Of a stretch of 64,000 bases of DNA, positions 25,854 through 33,239 are shown in pieces. Below the pieces are notes generated by a model that made no database searches, was not told the DNA's origin, and saw only the letters and a program-made list of their open reading frames with translations. Positions within the stretch are counted from its first letter, which is position 1. Each line of letters opens with the position of its first letter. Source of the DNA: an uncultured bacterium (lineage in GTDB: Bacteria > Cyanobacteriota > Vampirovibrionia > Gastranaerophilales > Gastranaerophilaceae); assembly GCA_949292175.1 (NCBI GenBank), contig CASEYJ010000007.1, forward strand, positions 1 through 64,000, given 5' to 3'. A program made the translations under genes and the position numbers.

Positions 25854-26381
25854 AGCTTGAACTTCCTTAAACTTAGGATGTTTTGCTCCCCTTAACCATT
25901 CAAACAGAATAATTTCCACACAAGAAATTTTTGCTCCGTTGTCATGCATTGCTTCTATACCTTGTTTAAATTCGTATTTACTACGGCTTGCACAAGCATC
26001 CTTTGCAACGACAACTTCAAATCCTGCATTAATAAGCTCTTCAGTAGTTTGGTGAACACAAATATGCGTTTCTATACCACAAATAACAATCTGCTTCTTA
26101 CCATAAGCTTTTATACGATCAAGAAACCCTTCTTCTCTGAGTAGAGAAAAAGAAGTTTTTTCAACAACAGGCGTTCCTTCTTTGAGTTTGGATGAAATAA
26201 GCGGAACTGTATGACCTAATCCCTTTGGATACTGTTCTGACAAAACAACAGGAACATCCAAAATATTCGCCGCATCTACAAGTTTTCCAACACGAGTAAC
26301 AATCACATCCTTATCCAAAGATGCAACTAACCTATCTTGTATATCTATAACCAGCAACAAGCTGTTTGACGTATCTAACAT
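25842..26381 (-). CDS. isochorismatase-family cysteine hydrolase
   Basis: A 179-residue cytoplasmic hydrolase of the isochorismatase-like fold (YcaC/ISOC1 group). The catalytic triad is visible as Asp13 in LLVIDIQ, Lys75 in VEKTSF and Cys108 in GIETHICV. Relatives act on amides such as nicotinamide or on small carbamoyl compounds; the substrate here cannot be assigned. It is the last gene of the transketolase-ftsE-ftsX unit, directly abutting the degenerate receiver gene (no gap), with GAGGAGAG as ribosome site. Confidence 0.9.
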   Translation of the reverse strand: MLDTSNSLLLVIDIQDRLVASLDKDVIVTRVGKLVDAANILDVPVVLSEQYPKGLGHTVPLISSKLKEGTPVVEKTSFSLLREEGFLDRIKAYGKKQIVICGIETHICVHQTTEELINAGFEVVVAKDACASRSKYEFKQGIEAMHDNGAKISCVEIILFEWLRGAKHPKFKEVQALIK

Positions 26382-27623
26382 TTATATTCTCTCCTCATTT
26401 ATGTACTCAATATATTCCTTAATAAACTTTTCTACAACCTGAGAAACTTCCTTCTGATGAAGCATGTTAATAGGAAGCGAAATCTCTCTATTTTCAGGAC
26501 TATCCAACCCTGAATAAACGATATAAACAATAACCTTTGAAAATCCGGGATAAACTATTTTTAACATTCCCTCACTTTTTGCATTAATCAACCTAAAAAC
26601 GCTCTGTTTTTCATCAGTAAATTGTTCAATCTTAGTATTAATAAGTTTTTCTTCATAAGTCTTTTGCAATCTGTAAAACACTGGTGCAATAACGCGTTCT
26701 AACTTCTTACTAAACACACCTTTAAAAAATCTATAAGATTTTCCTTCCGCCTGATCCTCTGCAAGCCAATTGTCATTATCTCCGCTATTAGGAGAATAAA
26801 TTACATACTCTTTATTATTCAATAACGCATCATTTAATGCGCAAGTAGCCTTCTTCTCAATATCCGCAAATTTCCTCGTGTTAATAGGTGCAATTCCTGC
26901 CTTTATTGAAAACTCCTCAGGCAACAACCCCTTAAGTTTACTCAAAACCGTCACAGCACCATCACAAGAGGTATTTAGCAATAAATAATACTTAGAACCT
27001 GAAGCCTCTGCCACAATATCGCCACATCTGACAGACTGTTTAATTGCAGCATTCATCTTACTATCAGAAAAAACCTTTTTCCCCTCATCATCAGGAGTTA
27101 TTATAACAAAGGCTCCATCAGTAAAATTGTTATTAATAACTTCAAGTTCAAAAATTTCCTTCGCAAACTTTGGACTAAAAAAACCGCTCTGCTCTGAAAC
27201 AATTCCATAAGTAGAAAGATAATATTTTACTCTTTTAATCTCTTTATAAAGCTCAGACTTCTTAATACAATTTATTGTTCTTATAAGCATCTCAGAAGGA
27301 TCTGATGAAGCCGTAATATAATCATCAATTCCTTCATCATAAGCATTCAAAATAAAATCTCTATCATACTTATCAACCAACAATATTATATTGGTATTAT
27401 CAAAAACTCTCTTTTCCTTTAAATATTTAATTAATCCGATAGTCTTATCCCTATCTTCGTTTTCATGAATAATCACAATATCCGGACGCTTTTCATAAAC
27501 AACATCCGGAGCATCGTCATAATAAGCAGACACAACAGAATCTGACTCTCTGAGCAAAACCATATTTGCACGCAGATTTCTTTCAATGTCTTCTTTATTT
27601 GTAATCAATATAACACTATTCAT
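26382..27623 (-). CDS. degenerate receiver plus GGDEF-like protein of the ftsEX operon
   Basis: A 413-residue cytoplasmic protein. Residues 1-115 look like a response-regulator receiver (IILLVD strand, EGIDDYITAS loop), but the phospho-acceptor position reads PDIVIIHENE, with His or Glu instead of the usual Asp. Residues about 150-290 resemble a GGDEF domain: RCGDIVAEASGSKYYLLL aligns with R-x-x-D-x-x-A-R-x-G-G-D-E-F, yet the GGDEF signature is lost. Residues about 300-413 are a further, unrecognised domain. It therefore probably binds partners or a ligand rather than signalling by phosphate or making cyclic-di-GMP. It sits between ftsX and the isochorismatase gene, 3 nt after ftsX. Confidence 0.65.
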   Translation of the reverse strand: MNSVILITNKEDIERNLRANMVLLRESDSVVSAYYDDAPDVVYEKRPDIVIIHENEDRDKTIGLIKYLKEKRVFDNTNIILLVDKYDRDFILNAYDEGIDDYITASSDPSEMLIRTINCIKKSELYKEIKRVKYYLSTYGIVSEQSGFFSPKFAKEIFELEVINNNFTDGAFVIITPDDEGKKVFSDSKMNAAIKQSVRCGDIVAEASGSKYYLLLNTSCDGAVTVLSKLKGLLPEEFSIKAGIAPINTRKFADIEKKATCALNDALLNNKEYVIYSPNSGDNDNWLAEDQAEGKSYRFFKGVFSKKLERVIAPVFYRLQKTYEEKLINTKIEQFTDEKQSVFRLINAKSEGMLKIVYPGFSKVIVYIVYSGLDSPENREISLPINMLHQKEVSQVVEKFIKEYIEYINEERI

Positions 27624-27626
27624 AAT

Positions 27627-28535
27627 CTAAACTTGAAGATGTTTTTTAATACATAAGAAGCTTCCGCCGGCACCAAACAAAATTCCCATAGCAAGCATAG
27701 TTAAAGCAACAAAAGTCTGCGCAAAAACTGGAGTAGGCACCATAAAGAATTTATGCATATGCATCAAACCGTTTTCAACAAAGTGAAGAGGCAAAAATGC
27801 AACAATAGCGCCGGAGAACCCGTAAAATGCACCTTGCATAATTAACGGGAATCTAATATACCAGTTGCTAACACCCATCAATCGCATAATTTCAATTTCA
27901 TCTTTTCTGGACTGAATAACCAATTGGATTGTATTGTTGATAATGGTAATAGTTAACATGCCCATAATAATAACAACGAATACAGTCAAAGTATTTACAA
28001 CATGGTTAAGGGTCTGAATTTTCTTTGCCAACTGCTGCGCATAACTCATATCCTCTACGGATGTAAGATTTTTTATATTAGCAAAAACAGCATCGATATT
28101 TTCCGGTTTATCAACCTTAACATGCAAAGTATCAGGAAGCGGATTTGATAAATCAGGAAGTTTCATCTCACGCTTCAAATCAGCCCAAGACTGATCTTTT
28201 GGAATAATTTTCACACTCTCAACGTGCTCAAATTCAGTCACTCTGTTTTTAACGATATTAGGATCAGTATCAGGCTTCAAGTAAACAGAAATCTCCAACA
28301 CATTACCCAACTCGTGAGCAAAAGATGATATTGACATCGCAGAACGGAAAAAAGCCCCAAAAATAGTCAAAATAGCAGCCATTGTTGTTATAATGACTAA
28401 ATTTACAATCCCCGTTCTTTTCACATCGTAAAAAGTTTCCATAGTCAGTCTATACAAAATTCTTAATTCGCACAACCAATCTTTTGGAATATATTTCTTT
28501 GCTTCTTTTTTAATTTTAGATTTTTGATTATTCAT
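27627..28535 (-). CDS. ftsX: cell division permease FtsX
   Basis: A 302-residue inner membrane protein of the FtsEX complex, which couples ATP use by FtsE to activation of septal peptidoglycan hydrolases. A cytoplasmic N-terminus precedes the first span (about 42-66), then a periplasmic domain (about 70-175, with NRVTEFEHVESVKIIPKDQ) and three C-terminal spans with NNTIQLVIQSRKDEIEIMRLMG, the FtsX signature loop. Length is typical. It overlaps ftsE by 8 nt. The amidase encoded at 18.3-20.2 kb is a candidate target, but no link is shown here. Confidence 0.96.
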   Translation of the reverse strand: MNNQKSKIKKEAKKYIPKDWLCELRILYRLTMETFYDVKRTGIVNLVIITTMAAILTIFGAFFRSAMSISSFAHELGNVLEISVYLKPDTDPNIVKNRVTEFEHVESVKIIPKDQSWADLKREMKLPDLSNPLPDTLHVKVDKPENIDAVFANIKNLTSVEDMSYAQQLAKKIQTLNHVVNTLTVFVVIIMGMLTITIINNTIQLVIQSRKDEIEIMRLMGVSNWYIRFPLIMQGAFYGFSGAIVAFLPLHFVENGLMHMHKFFMVPTPVFAQTFVALTMLAMGILFGAGGSFLCIKKHLQV

Positions 28536-29205
28536 AAGTACCTGCTTGAATATCCCTTACAACTTCGCCTTTATCAAGAGTGATAACTCTTTTTCTAAAA
28601 TAATCAACCATAGCATTATCGTGAGTTGAAACGATAACCGTAATACCACGTTGATTAATCTGATCCAATATCTGCATAATTTCCAATGAATTTTTAGGAT
28701 CAAGGTTTCCGGTAGGTTCGTCCGCAATAAGAAGAGGTGGACCGTTTACAATAGCTCTTGCAATACCAACTCTCTGTTGCTCACCACCTGACAACTCAGC
28801 CGGAGTGGCATGAATTTTATGTTCCAAACCTACAATTTTTAATGCACCTGTTACTCTGGCATGAATTTCTCTGGAGCTTATACCCAAAGTTCTAATAACA
28901 TAAGCAACGTTATCATAAATACTCATATTCTGAAGAAGTTTATAATCCTGAAAAACAATTCCCATACATCTTCTCAAACTTGGAACCTTATCATTTGATA
29001 AGTTCGCAATGTTTATACCGCCAATAGTAACGGTACCGCTAGTAGGGCATTCTTCGTGATATAAAAGCTTCATCAAAGTAGATTTACCCGCTCCGGAAGC
29101 TCCGACAATAAAAACGAACTCGCCGGATAATATATCAAGATTGATATTTTTCAGAGCGTAATTGCCGTTCTTATATTTTTTTGTAACAGATCTGAATTGA
29201 ATCAT
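28528..29205 (-). CDS. ftsE: cell division ATP-binding protein FtsE
   Basis: A 225-residue ABC ATPase partner of FtsX. Walker A is GASGAGKST (about 36-44), the signature is LSGGEQQRVGIARA, Walker B is LLIADEPTGNLD, and the switch His is in VSTHDNAMV. The Q loop reads GIVFQDYKLL. All motifs are intact and length is normal. Ribosome site AAAGGA precedes the ATG; the gene is 12 nt after the transketolase half gene. Confidence 0.97.
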   Translation of the reverse strand: MIQFRSVTKKYKNGNYALKNINLDILSGEFVFIVGASGAGKSTLMKLLYHEECPTSGTVTIGGINIANLSNDKVPSLRRCMGIVFQDYKLLQNMSIYDNVAYVIRTLGISSREIHARVTGALKIVGLEHKIHATPAELSGGEQQRVGIARAIVNGPPLLIADEPTGNLDPKNSLEIMQILDQINQRGITVIVSTHDNAMVDYFRKRVITLDKGEVVRDIQAGTYE

Positions 29206-29217
29206 ATATTATCCTTT

Positions 29218-30180
29218 TTACTTAACTAAACGATATCTGTCAATTTGTTTTCTAATACTCTTAGCTAACTTTTCAGCACTCAAGCCATAATAATCAAGCA
29301 ACTCGTCCCACTTGCCGCTTTGCCCAAAAGTATCATTAACTCCAAGTCTAATAACAGGCATTGGGTAATAGTAAGAAAGCAATTCGCAAACAGCACTACC
29401 CAAACCACCTATAATAGAATGGTTTTCAACAGTAATCACAAATTTTGTATTCTTTGCATTCTCGATAATAGTACTGTCATCCAAAGGTTTTACAACAGGA
29501 ACGTGAATAACCTGAACAGAATAACCTTCTTTTTCAAGCATCATGGCAGCCTGAATAACTTCGGCAAGAGTTTCACCGTTTGTTATAACAGTAACTTCCT
29601 CACCTTCCTTAATAACACGAGCCTTACAAAAATCGAACTCATCGCTATCGTCGAAAATATCATAAACATTAGTTCTAGGAACGCGAATATACATAGGCCC
29701 ATAGTTTTCAGCAGCAAACTTTATAACCTCTTCGCATTCTCTACAATCAGCAGGGACAATTACAGACATATTAGGGATGCTACGCATCAACGAAATATCC
29801 TCTAAAGCCTGGTGACTCGCACCATCCTCACCAACAGTAACCCCACCATGAGTTCCAACAATCTTAACATTGAACTCTGGATAACAAATTGAATTTCTGA
29901 TTTGATCATAAGTTCTACCTGTTGCAAACATTGCAAAACTGGCAACGAACGGAACTTTACCAACAGAAGCCAATCCGGCAGCTGTTGCAACCATATCTTG
30001 TTCTGCAATACCCATGTCAAAAAATCTATCAGGGAACTCTTTTCCAAACATAGCTGTCTGAGTTGAGCATGCCAAATCCGCATCTAACACAACAACATTC
30101 GGGTTAGATTTTCCAACTTCAACCAGCGCCTTTCCGAAAGCATTTCTAATAGACTTACGTTCTTCAAAGTTAAATAACAT
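29218..30180 (-). CDS. transketolase C-terminal subunit (split transketolase family)
   Basis: A 320-residue protein matching the pyrimidine-binding and C-terminal domains of transketolase/DXS. It has the thiamine-diphosphate-activating Glu in MGIAEQDMVA, followed by FASFAMFATGRTYDQIRNS and THGGVTVGEDGASHQ. In split transketolases this beta half pairs with a separate alpha half that binds the diphosphate; no alpha half is found in the window. Start chosen at ATG 30180 behind GAGGG; an in-frame TTG 18 nt upstream has no ribosome site. It leads the ftsE-ftsX operon, a combination that is not obviously metabolic. Confidence 0.9.
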   Translation of the reverse strand: MLFNFEERKSIRNAFGKALVEVGKSNPNVVVLDADLACSTQTAMFGKEFPDRFFDMGIAEQDMVATAAGLASVGKVPFVASFAMFATGRTYDQIRNSICYPEFNVKIVGTHGGVTVGEDGASHQALEDISLMRSIPNMSVIVPADCRECEEVIKFAAENYGPMYIRVPRTNVYDIFDDSDEFDFCKARVIKEGEEVTVITNGETLAEVIQAAMMLEKEGYSVQVIHVPVVKPLDDSTIIENAKNTKFVITVENHSIIGGLGSAVCELLSYYYPMPVIRLGVNDTFGQSGKWDELLDYYGLSAEKLAKSIRKQIDRYRLVK

Positions 30181-30234
30181 TATTCTTATTACCCTCAATT
30201 AATCCGGTCGGGTCATACAACTCCCCGCAACAGT

Positions 30235-30262
30235 ATTATAACATAAATATTAAAAATCCCAA
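30235..30262 (-). promoter_or_regulatory. promoter of the transketolase-ftsEX operon
   Basis: On the minus strand, TTGGGA (30257-30262), 16-bp spacer and TATAAT (30235-30240), about 55 nt before the start codon. Confidence 0.5.
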
Positions 30263-30367
30263 AATATATATCTTATTTGTATTTCTCAGGGAAGTTTCAG
30301 AGTTTTTTGTTAAGAATTATTAAAAAAAAATCAAATTTTAGCAATTTATTTTCTTGAGGAGTATTTA

Positions 30368-30400
30368 ATGGGTAGAATGGGAATAGAAATTATTTATTGA
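30368..30400 (+). CDS. 10-codon upstream ORF (candidate leader peptide)
   Basis: ATG to TGA encoding MGRMGIEIIY, behind a very good ribosome site TGAGGAG (30355-30361, 6-nt spacing). The stop sits directly against the AAAGGA ribosome site of the next gene. It is better equipped for initiation than most annotated genes here. It may set translation of the downstream protein or be a remnant; there are no regulatory residues such as Trp or His runs. Confidence 0.4.
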   Translation: MGRMGIEIIY

Positions 30401-30414
30401 AAGGAAAAGATAAT

Positions 30415-31608
30415 ATGATGCAAATTCCAAATTTACCCAATTACAATTACGCACAAGTTCCACAACCGAACTATAATGCCGTAAAAATTGACGTTCACAA
30501 TCCTATGGTTAATGTACCGGCTCAAGCACAAGCTCCGGTAATGTCACAAGCTCCACAGTATGCAACACCAACAATGCCATACTATAATTATCCACAAGGA
30601 CAACTTTACAGCTATCCACAAGCACCGGTTCAACCTTATTACATGCCTCCGGTAATCAACACTCCGGAAATGGCTGCACCTCAAGCTCCTACAGTAGTTC
30701 CTCCAACTGTAGAACAAGCACAACCGGCAGCACCTCAAGCAGTTGCTCAAGAAGTTCCTGTAACACCTGAACCTCAAGTAGTTCCTGCACCGGTAGTGGT
30801 TCCAGCTCAAGAAGCTCCTAAAAAAGAAGAAGTAAAAGATGTTAAAGAAGCAAAACCAGCTGAAGCTCCAAAGGCTGCAGAAGCTGAAAAACCGGTAGAA
30901 GTTGTACCTCCAACAACTGTAACACCACAAGTTGATTTAAACGCTTTTTTAGCTAAATTAACAAACCCAGATTATGATGTTCAAGCTGCAGGGATGGAAG
31001 AAATCGCTAATATGATTAACGAGAACCCACAAAAAGCAACTGAACTATTAGATACAAAAGTTGTTGATGCATTAACTAATATAATCACAGCTGACACAAG
31101 CAAACTTCAAGGTCCAAGCCAAGAACAAGTTGCCGCAAGACAAAAACTAATGTCAAATCAACAAATGACAGAAGACGAAAAGAAACTTGCAATGACAATG
31201 ACTCCGCTTGAACAAGCTGAAAGAAACAAGAGTTATGCAATGTTCACTTCAGCAATAATGCAAAAACTATATGCTGATGAAGTTCAAAAATTAACTAACT
31301 CAACTGTTCCATTAACAGAATTGCCAGGTGCAGTGACAATAGTTGAACAATTAAAGAACAACCCGAACCCAATGGTTAGAACATCTGCAATCGAAGCATT
31401 GAGCTATATTCAAAACCCAGCATACCAAAAAGACTTGAATACAATCTTCACAATTGCACAAAAAGACCAAGACAAAGGAGTTCAAGAAGCAGCAAAAGCA
31501 GCATTAGATAAATTAAACACATTAGCAGCTGCTCCTGCCCCTCAACCAGAGGCAAAAACAGTTGAAATGAAAGCTCCAGAACAAACAGAAACTAAACAAG
31601 CTGCATAA
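30415..31608 (+). CDS. Pro/Gln/Ala-rich protein with C-terminal HEAT-like repeats
   Basis: A 397-residue protein without signal peptide or membrane span. The N-terminal half (about 1-170) is low-complexity and rich in Pro, Gln, Ala, Tyr and Val. The C-terminal part (about 170-375) has paired helices like HEAT repeats, for example NPMVRTSAIEALSYI and KGVQEAAKAALDKL. The tail is acidic and Gln/Thr-rich. Such proteins are scaffolds; no enzyme motif is visible. ATG 30415 follows AAAGGA; an in-frame TTG lies 18 nt upstream. Short phrases such as VKIDVHNPM resemble N-termini of other lineage-specific proteins. Base composition is richer in C and G than its neighbours because of the Pro/Ala codons. 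Confidence 0.8.
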   Translation: MMQIPNLPNYNYAQVPQPNYNAVKIDVHNPMVNVPAQAQAPVMSQAPQYATPTMPYYNYPQGQLYSYPQAPVQPYYMPPVINTPEMAAPQAPTVVPPTVEQAQPAAPQAVAQEVPVTPEPQVVPAPVVVPAQEAPKKEEVKDVKEAKPAEAPKAAEAEKPVEVVPPTTVTPQVDLNAFLAKLTNPDYDVQAAGMEEIANMINENPQKATELLDTKVVDALTNIITADTSKLQGPSQEQVAARQKLMSNQQMTEDEKKLAMTMTPLEQAERNKSYAMFTSAIMQKLYADEVQKLTNSTVPLTELPGAVTIVEQLKNNPNPMVRTSAIEALSYIQNPAYQKDLNTIFTIAQKDQDKGVQEAAKAALDKLNTLAAAPAPQPEAKTVEMKAPEQTETKQAA

Positions 31609-31644
31609 TTAAACTAAATTCCTTTCTTTAAATAAGACAGCGAC

Positions 31645-31670
31645 AAAAGGCTCCTAAAAAGGAGCCTTTT
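31645..31670. terminator. bidirectional terminator
   Basis: AAAAGGCTCC and GGAGCCTTTT form a 10-bp stem with a 6-nt loop between the convergent HEAT-protein and PlsC genes. Confidence 0.85.
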
Positions 31671-31733
31671 GTTATATATTTTTTTATCCGTAAACTGCAA
31701 ATAAACGTTAAAAACTTACATAAGAAAGTCGAA

Positions 31734-32441
31734 CTAAACAGTTGCAGTTTCTTTATTCTCGACAGAAGATGGTGCCGGTACACAATTTTCATATTCTGCG
31801 TGTTGAGAAATTTCTTCACACCATCTGTAAACAACTTCATCCGCAGGTAATTTGTATGATATAGGCTTACAAACATGCAAACGAACCTTTTGCTTTTTGA
31901 AAGGTTTCAATTGTGGATAACCAGTAAACCCTCCGATTGCAATTGGAATTATATCAGCCTTTGCATTTTTAGCGATAACAACAAAGCCTTTTTTAATATC
32001 TTCCAATTTTCCATAAGGACGAGTACCGCCTTGAGGGAATACACCCAAAGACCAGCTGGTAGTAAATATATCACGGACAGTTTTAAAAGTTGCGATTTCC
32101 GGTTTTGTTCTATCAACAGCAAACGCACCTAATCTTTTTATCAACCAGCTAAACTTTTCAGTTTTTTCAAATAACTCTTTCTTCGCCATAAAAGCAGTAA
32201 GCTTTTGAGATGCCATCGGCACCATAAATGGATCAAATATAGAAACGTGATTTGCCGTGAAAATATACTTATCTCTTTTATTCCATTTAGGCAAATTCTC
32301 ACGACCTGTTATTTCGCAATCATAAAAGAAGTATATGAACGGAAATACTACACCATAAAGAAAGCACATATAAAAGATTGACCTGAATATGTTATATTCA
32401 TTGGCATATCGCCTATTATAGTTTCTTTCTTCATTTTTCAT
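31734..32441 (-). CDS. plsC: 1-acyl-sn-glycerol-3-phosphate acyltransferase (PlsC family), copy 2
   Basis: A 235-residue membrane-associated acyltransferase, probably adding the second acyl chain in phosphatidic acid synthesis. The HX4D motif reads NHVSIFDPF, and the second motif FPQGGTRPYG is slightly altered from FPQGTRG in the upstream copy. One N-terminal hydrophobic segment (about 20-45) precedes the domain. The start at MKNEERN is chosen because TTGGAG lies 6 nt upstream; an in-frame ATG 33 nt earlier has no ribosome site. It overlaps the first copy by 11 nt. The two copies may differ in acyl or head-group preference. Confidence 0.88.
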   Translation of the reverse strand: MKNEERNYNRRYANEYNIFRSIFYMCFLYGVVFPFIYFFYDCEITGRENLPKWNKRDKYIFTANHVSIFDPFMVPMASQKLTAFMAKKELFEKTEKFSWLIKRLGAFAVDRTKPEIATFKTVRDIFTTSWSLGVFPQGGTRPYGKLEDIKKGFVVIAKNAKADIIPIAIGGFTGYPQLKPFKKQKVRLHVCKPISYKLPADEVVYRWCEEISQHAEYENCVPAPSSVENKETATV

Positions 32442-33120
32442 TCTTAACTCCAATCTCTTCAGACGCTTTATCATCTGAAATATATTTAAAACCAGTTAAT
32501 TTTTGAATTTCATCAATCCATTTAGCAACCATATCATCAACATCATCACTATATGGAATAGGTTTACCGATATTCACGATAATTTTACCGCTAAAAGGTA
32601 ATCTTTTAACCTCATCAGTACCAACAATACCGACCGGTAATATAGCGCACTTGGTAATTTTTGCCAGTCCAGCAAAGCCCTTAGTTACACCTTTAATCTC
32701 ACCAGGGAGCCCTCTTGTTCCTTGAGGGAAAATACCAAATACCCAATTGCTTTTTTTAATAGCCATTACTGTTTTAATGGTAGAAGGCCCAAGACTTTCA
32801 CGATTAACAGCGAAAGCGCCAAGCCAATCAATCCACCAACGTAAGAAAGGGATATCAAACAACTCTTTTTTTGCCATAAAAGACACCGCTCTAGGTATAA
32901 TTCCAACCATTAAAGGAGGATCCAAAGTTGACAAGTGATTTGGACAAACAATATACGCATTGTCTTCCGGTACATTTTCCAAACCATGAACTTCAAGTCT
33001 ATATACCAATTTAAACCTAATCATATAGAAAAACTTGCAAACAAGAATCTGGAACAACCTACGCCATCTGTTAAATTGTTCAGACGTTCTTTTCGTATAT
33101 GATTTTTTTTCTTGTGCCAT
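32431..33120 (-). CDS. plsC: 1-acyl-sn-glycerol-3-phosphate acyltransferase (PlsC family), copy 1
   Basis: A 229-residue acyltransferase of phospholipid synthesis. The catalytic HX4D motif is NHLSTLDPP (about 61-69), and the glycerophosphate-binding FPQGTRG motif is intact, followed by FAGLAKITKCAILPVGIVG. A hydrophobic N-terminal stretch (about 22-40) would anchor it to the inner membrane. It is the first gene of a two-gene unit and starts behind GGGAG. Tandem PlsC copies on one transcript are unusual enough to suggest different roles. Confidence 0.93.
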   Translation of the reverse strand: MAQEKKSYTKRTSEQFNRWRRLFQILVCKFFYMIRFKLVYRLEVHGLENVPEDNAYIVCPNHLSTLDPPLMVGIIPRAVSFMAKKELFDIPFLRWWIDWLGAFAVNRESLGPSTIKTVMAIKKSNWVFGIFPQGTRGLPGEIKGVTKGFAGLAKITKCAILPVGIVGTDEVKRLPFSGKIIVNIGKPIPYSDDVDDMVAKWIDEIQKLTGFKYISDDKASEEIGVKNEK

Positions 33121-33205
33121 AGCTTACTCCCTAATCTCTTACAAGATACTATCACGAAACAAAACTATTTTCAACAACGAAAATCTATACGCAAAAATAC
33201 CTTTA

Positions 33206-33214
33206 TGCTATAAT
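33206..33214 (+). promoter_or_regulatory. extended -10 promoter of the phosphoglucomutase gene
   Basis: TGC directly before TATAAT (33209-33214), the same extended -10 as for rubrerythrin. The ATG is at 33240 behind GGGAG. Confidence 0.6.
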
Positions 33215-33239
33215 TTACCTATACATGAAGGGAGATTTT

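Noticed and set aside
30544-30930. 128-aa open frame antisense to the Pro/Gln-rich gene
   Set aside because: Composed of Cys, Trp, Phe, Tyr and Arg in proportions that mirror Pro/Ala/Gln codons read backwards; no ribosome site or plausible domain.
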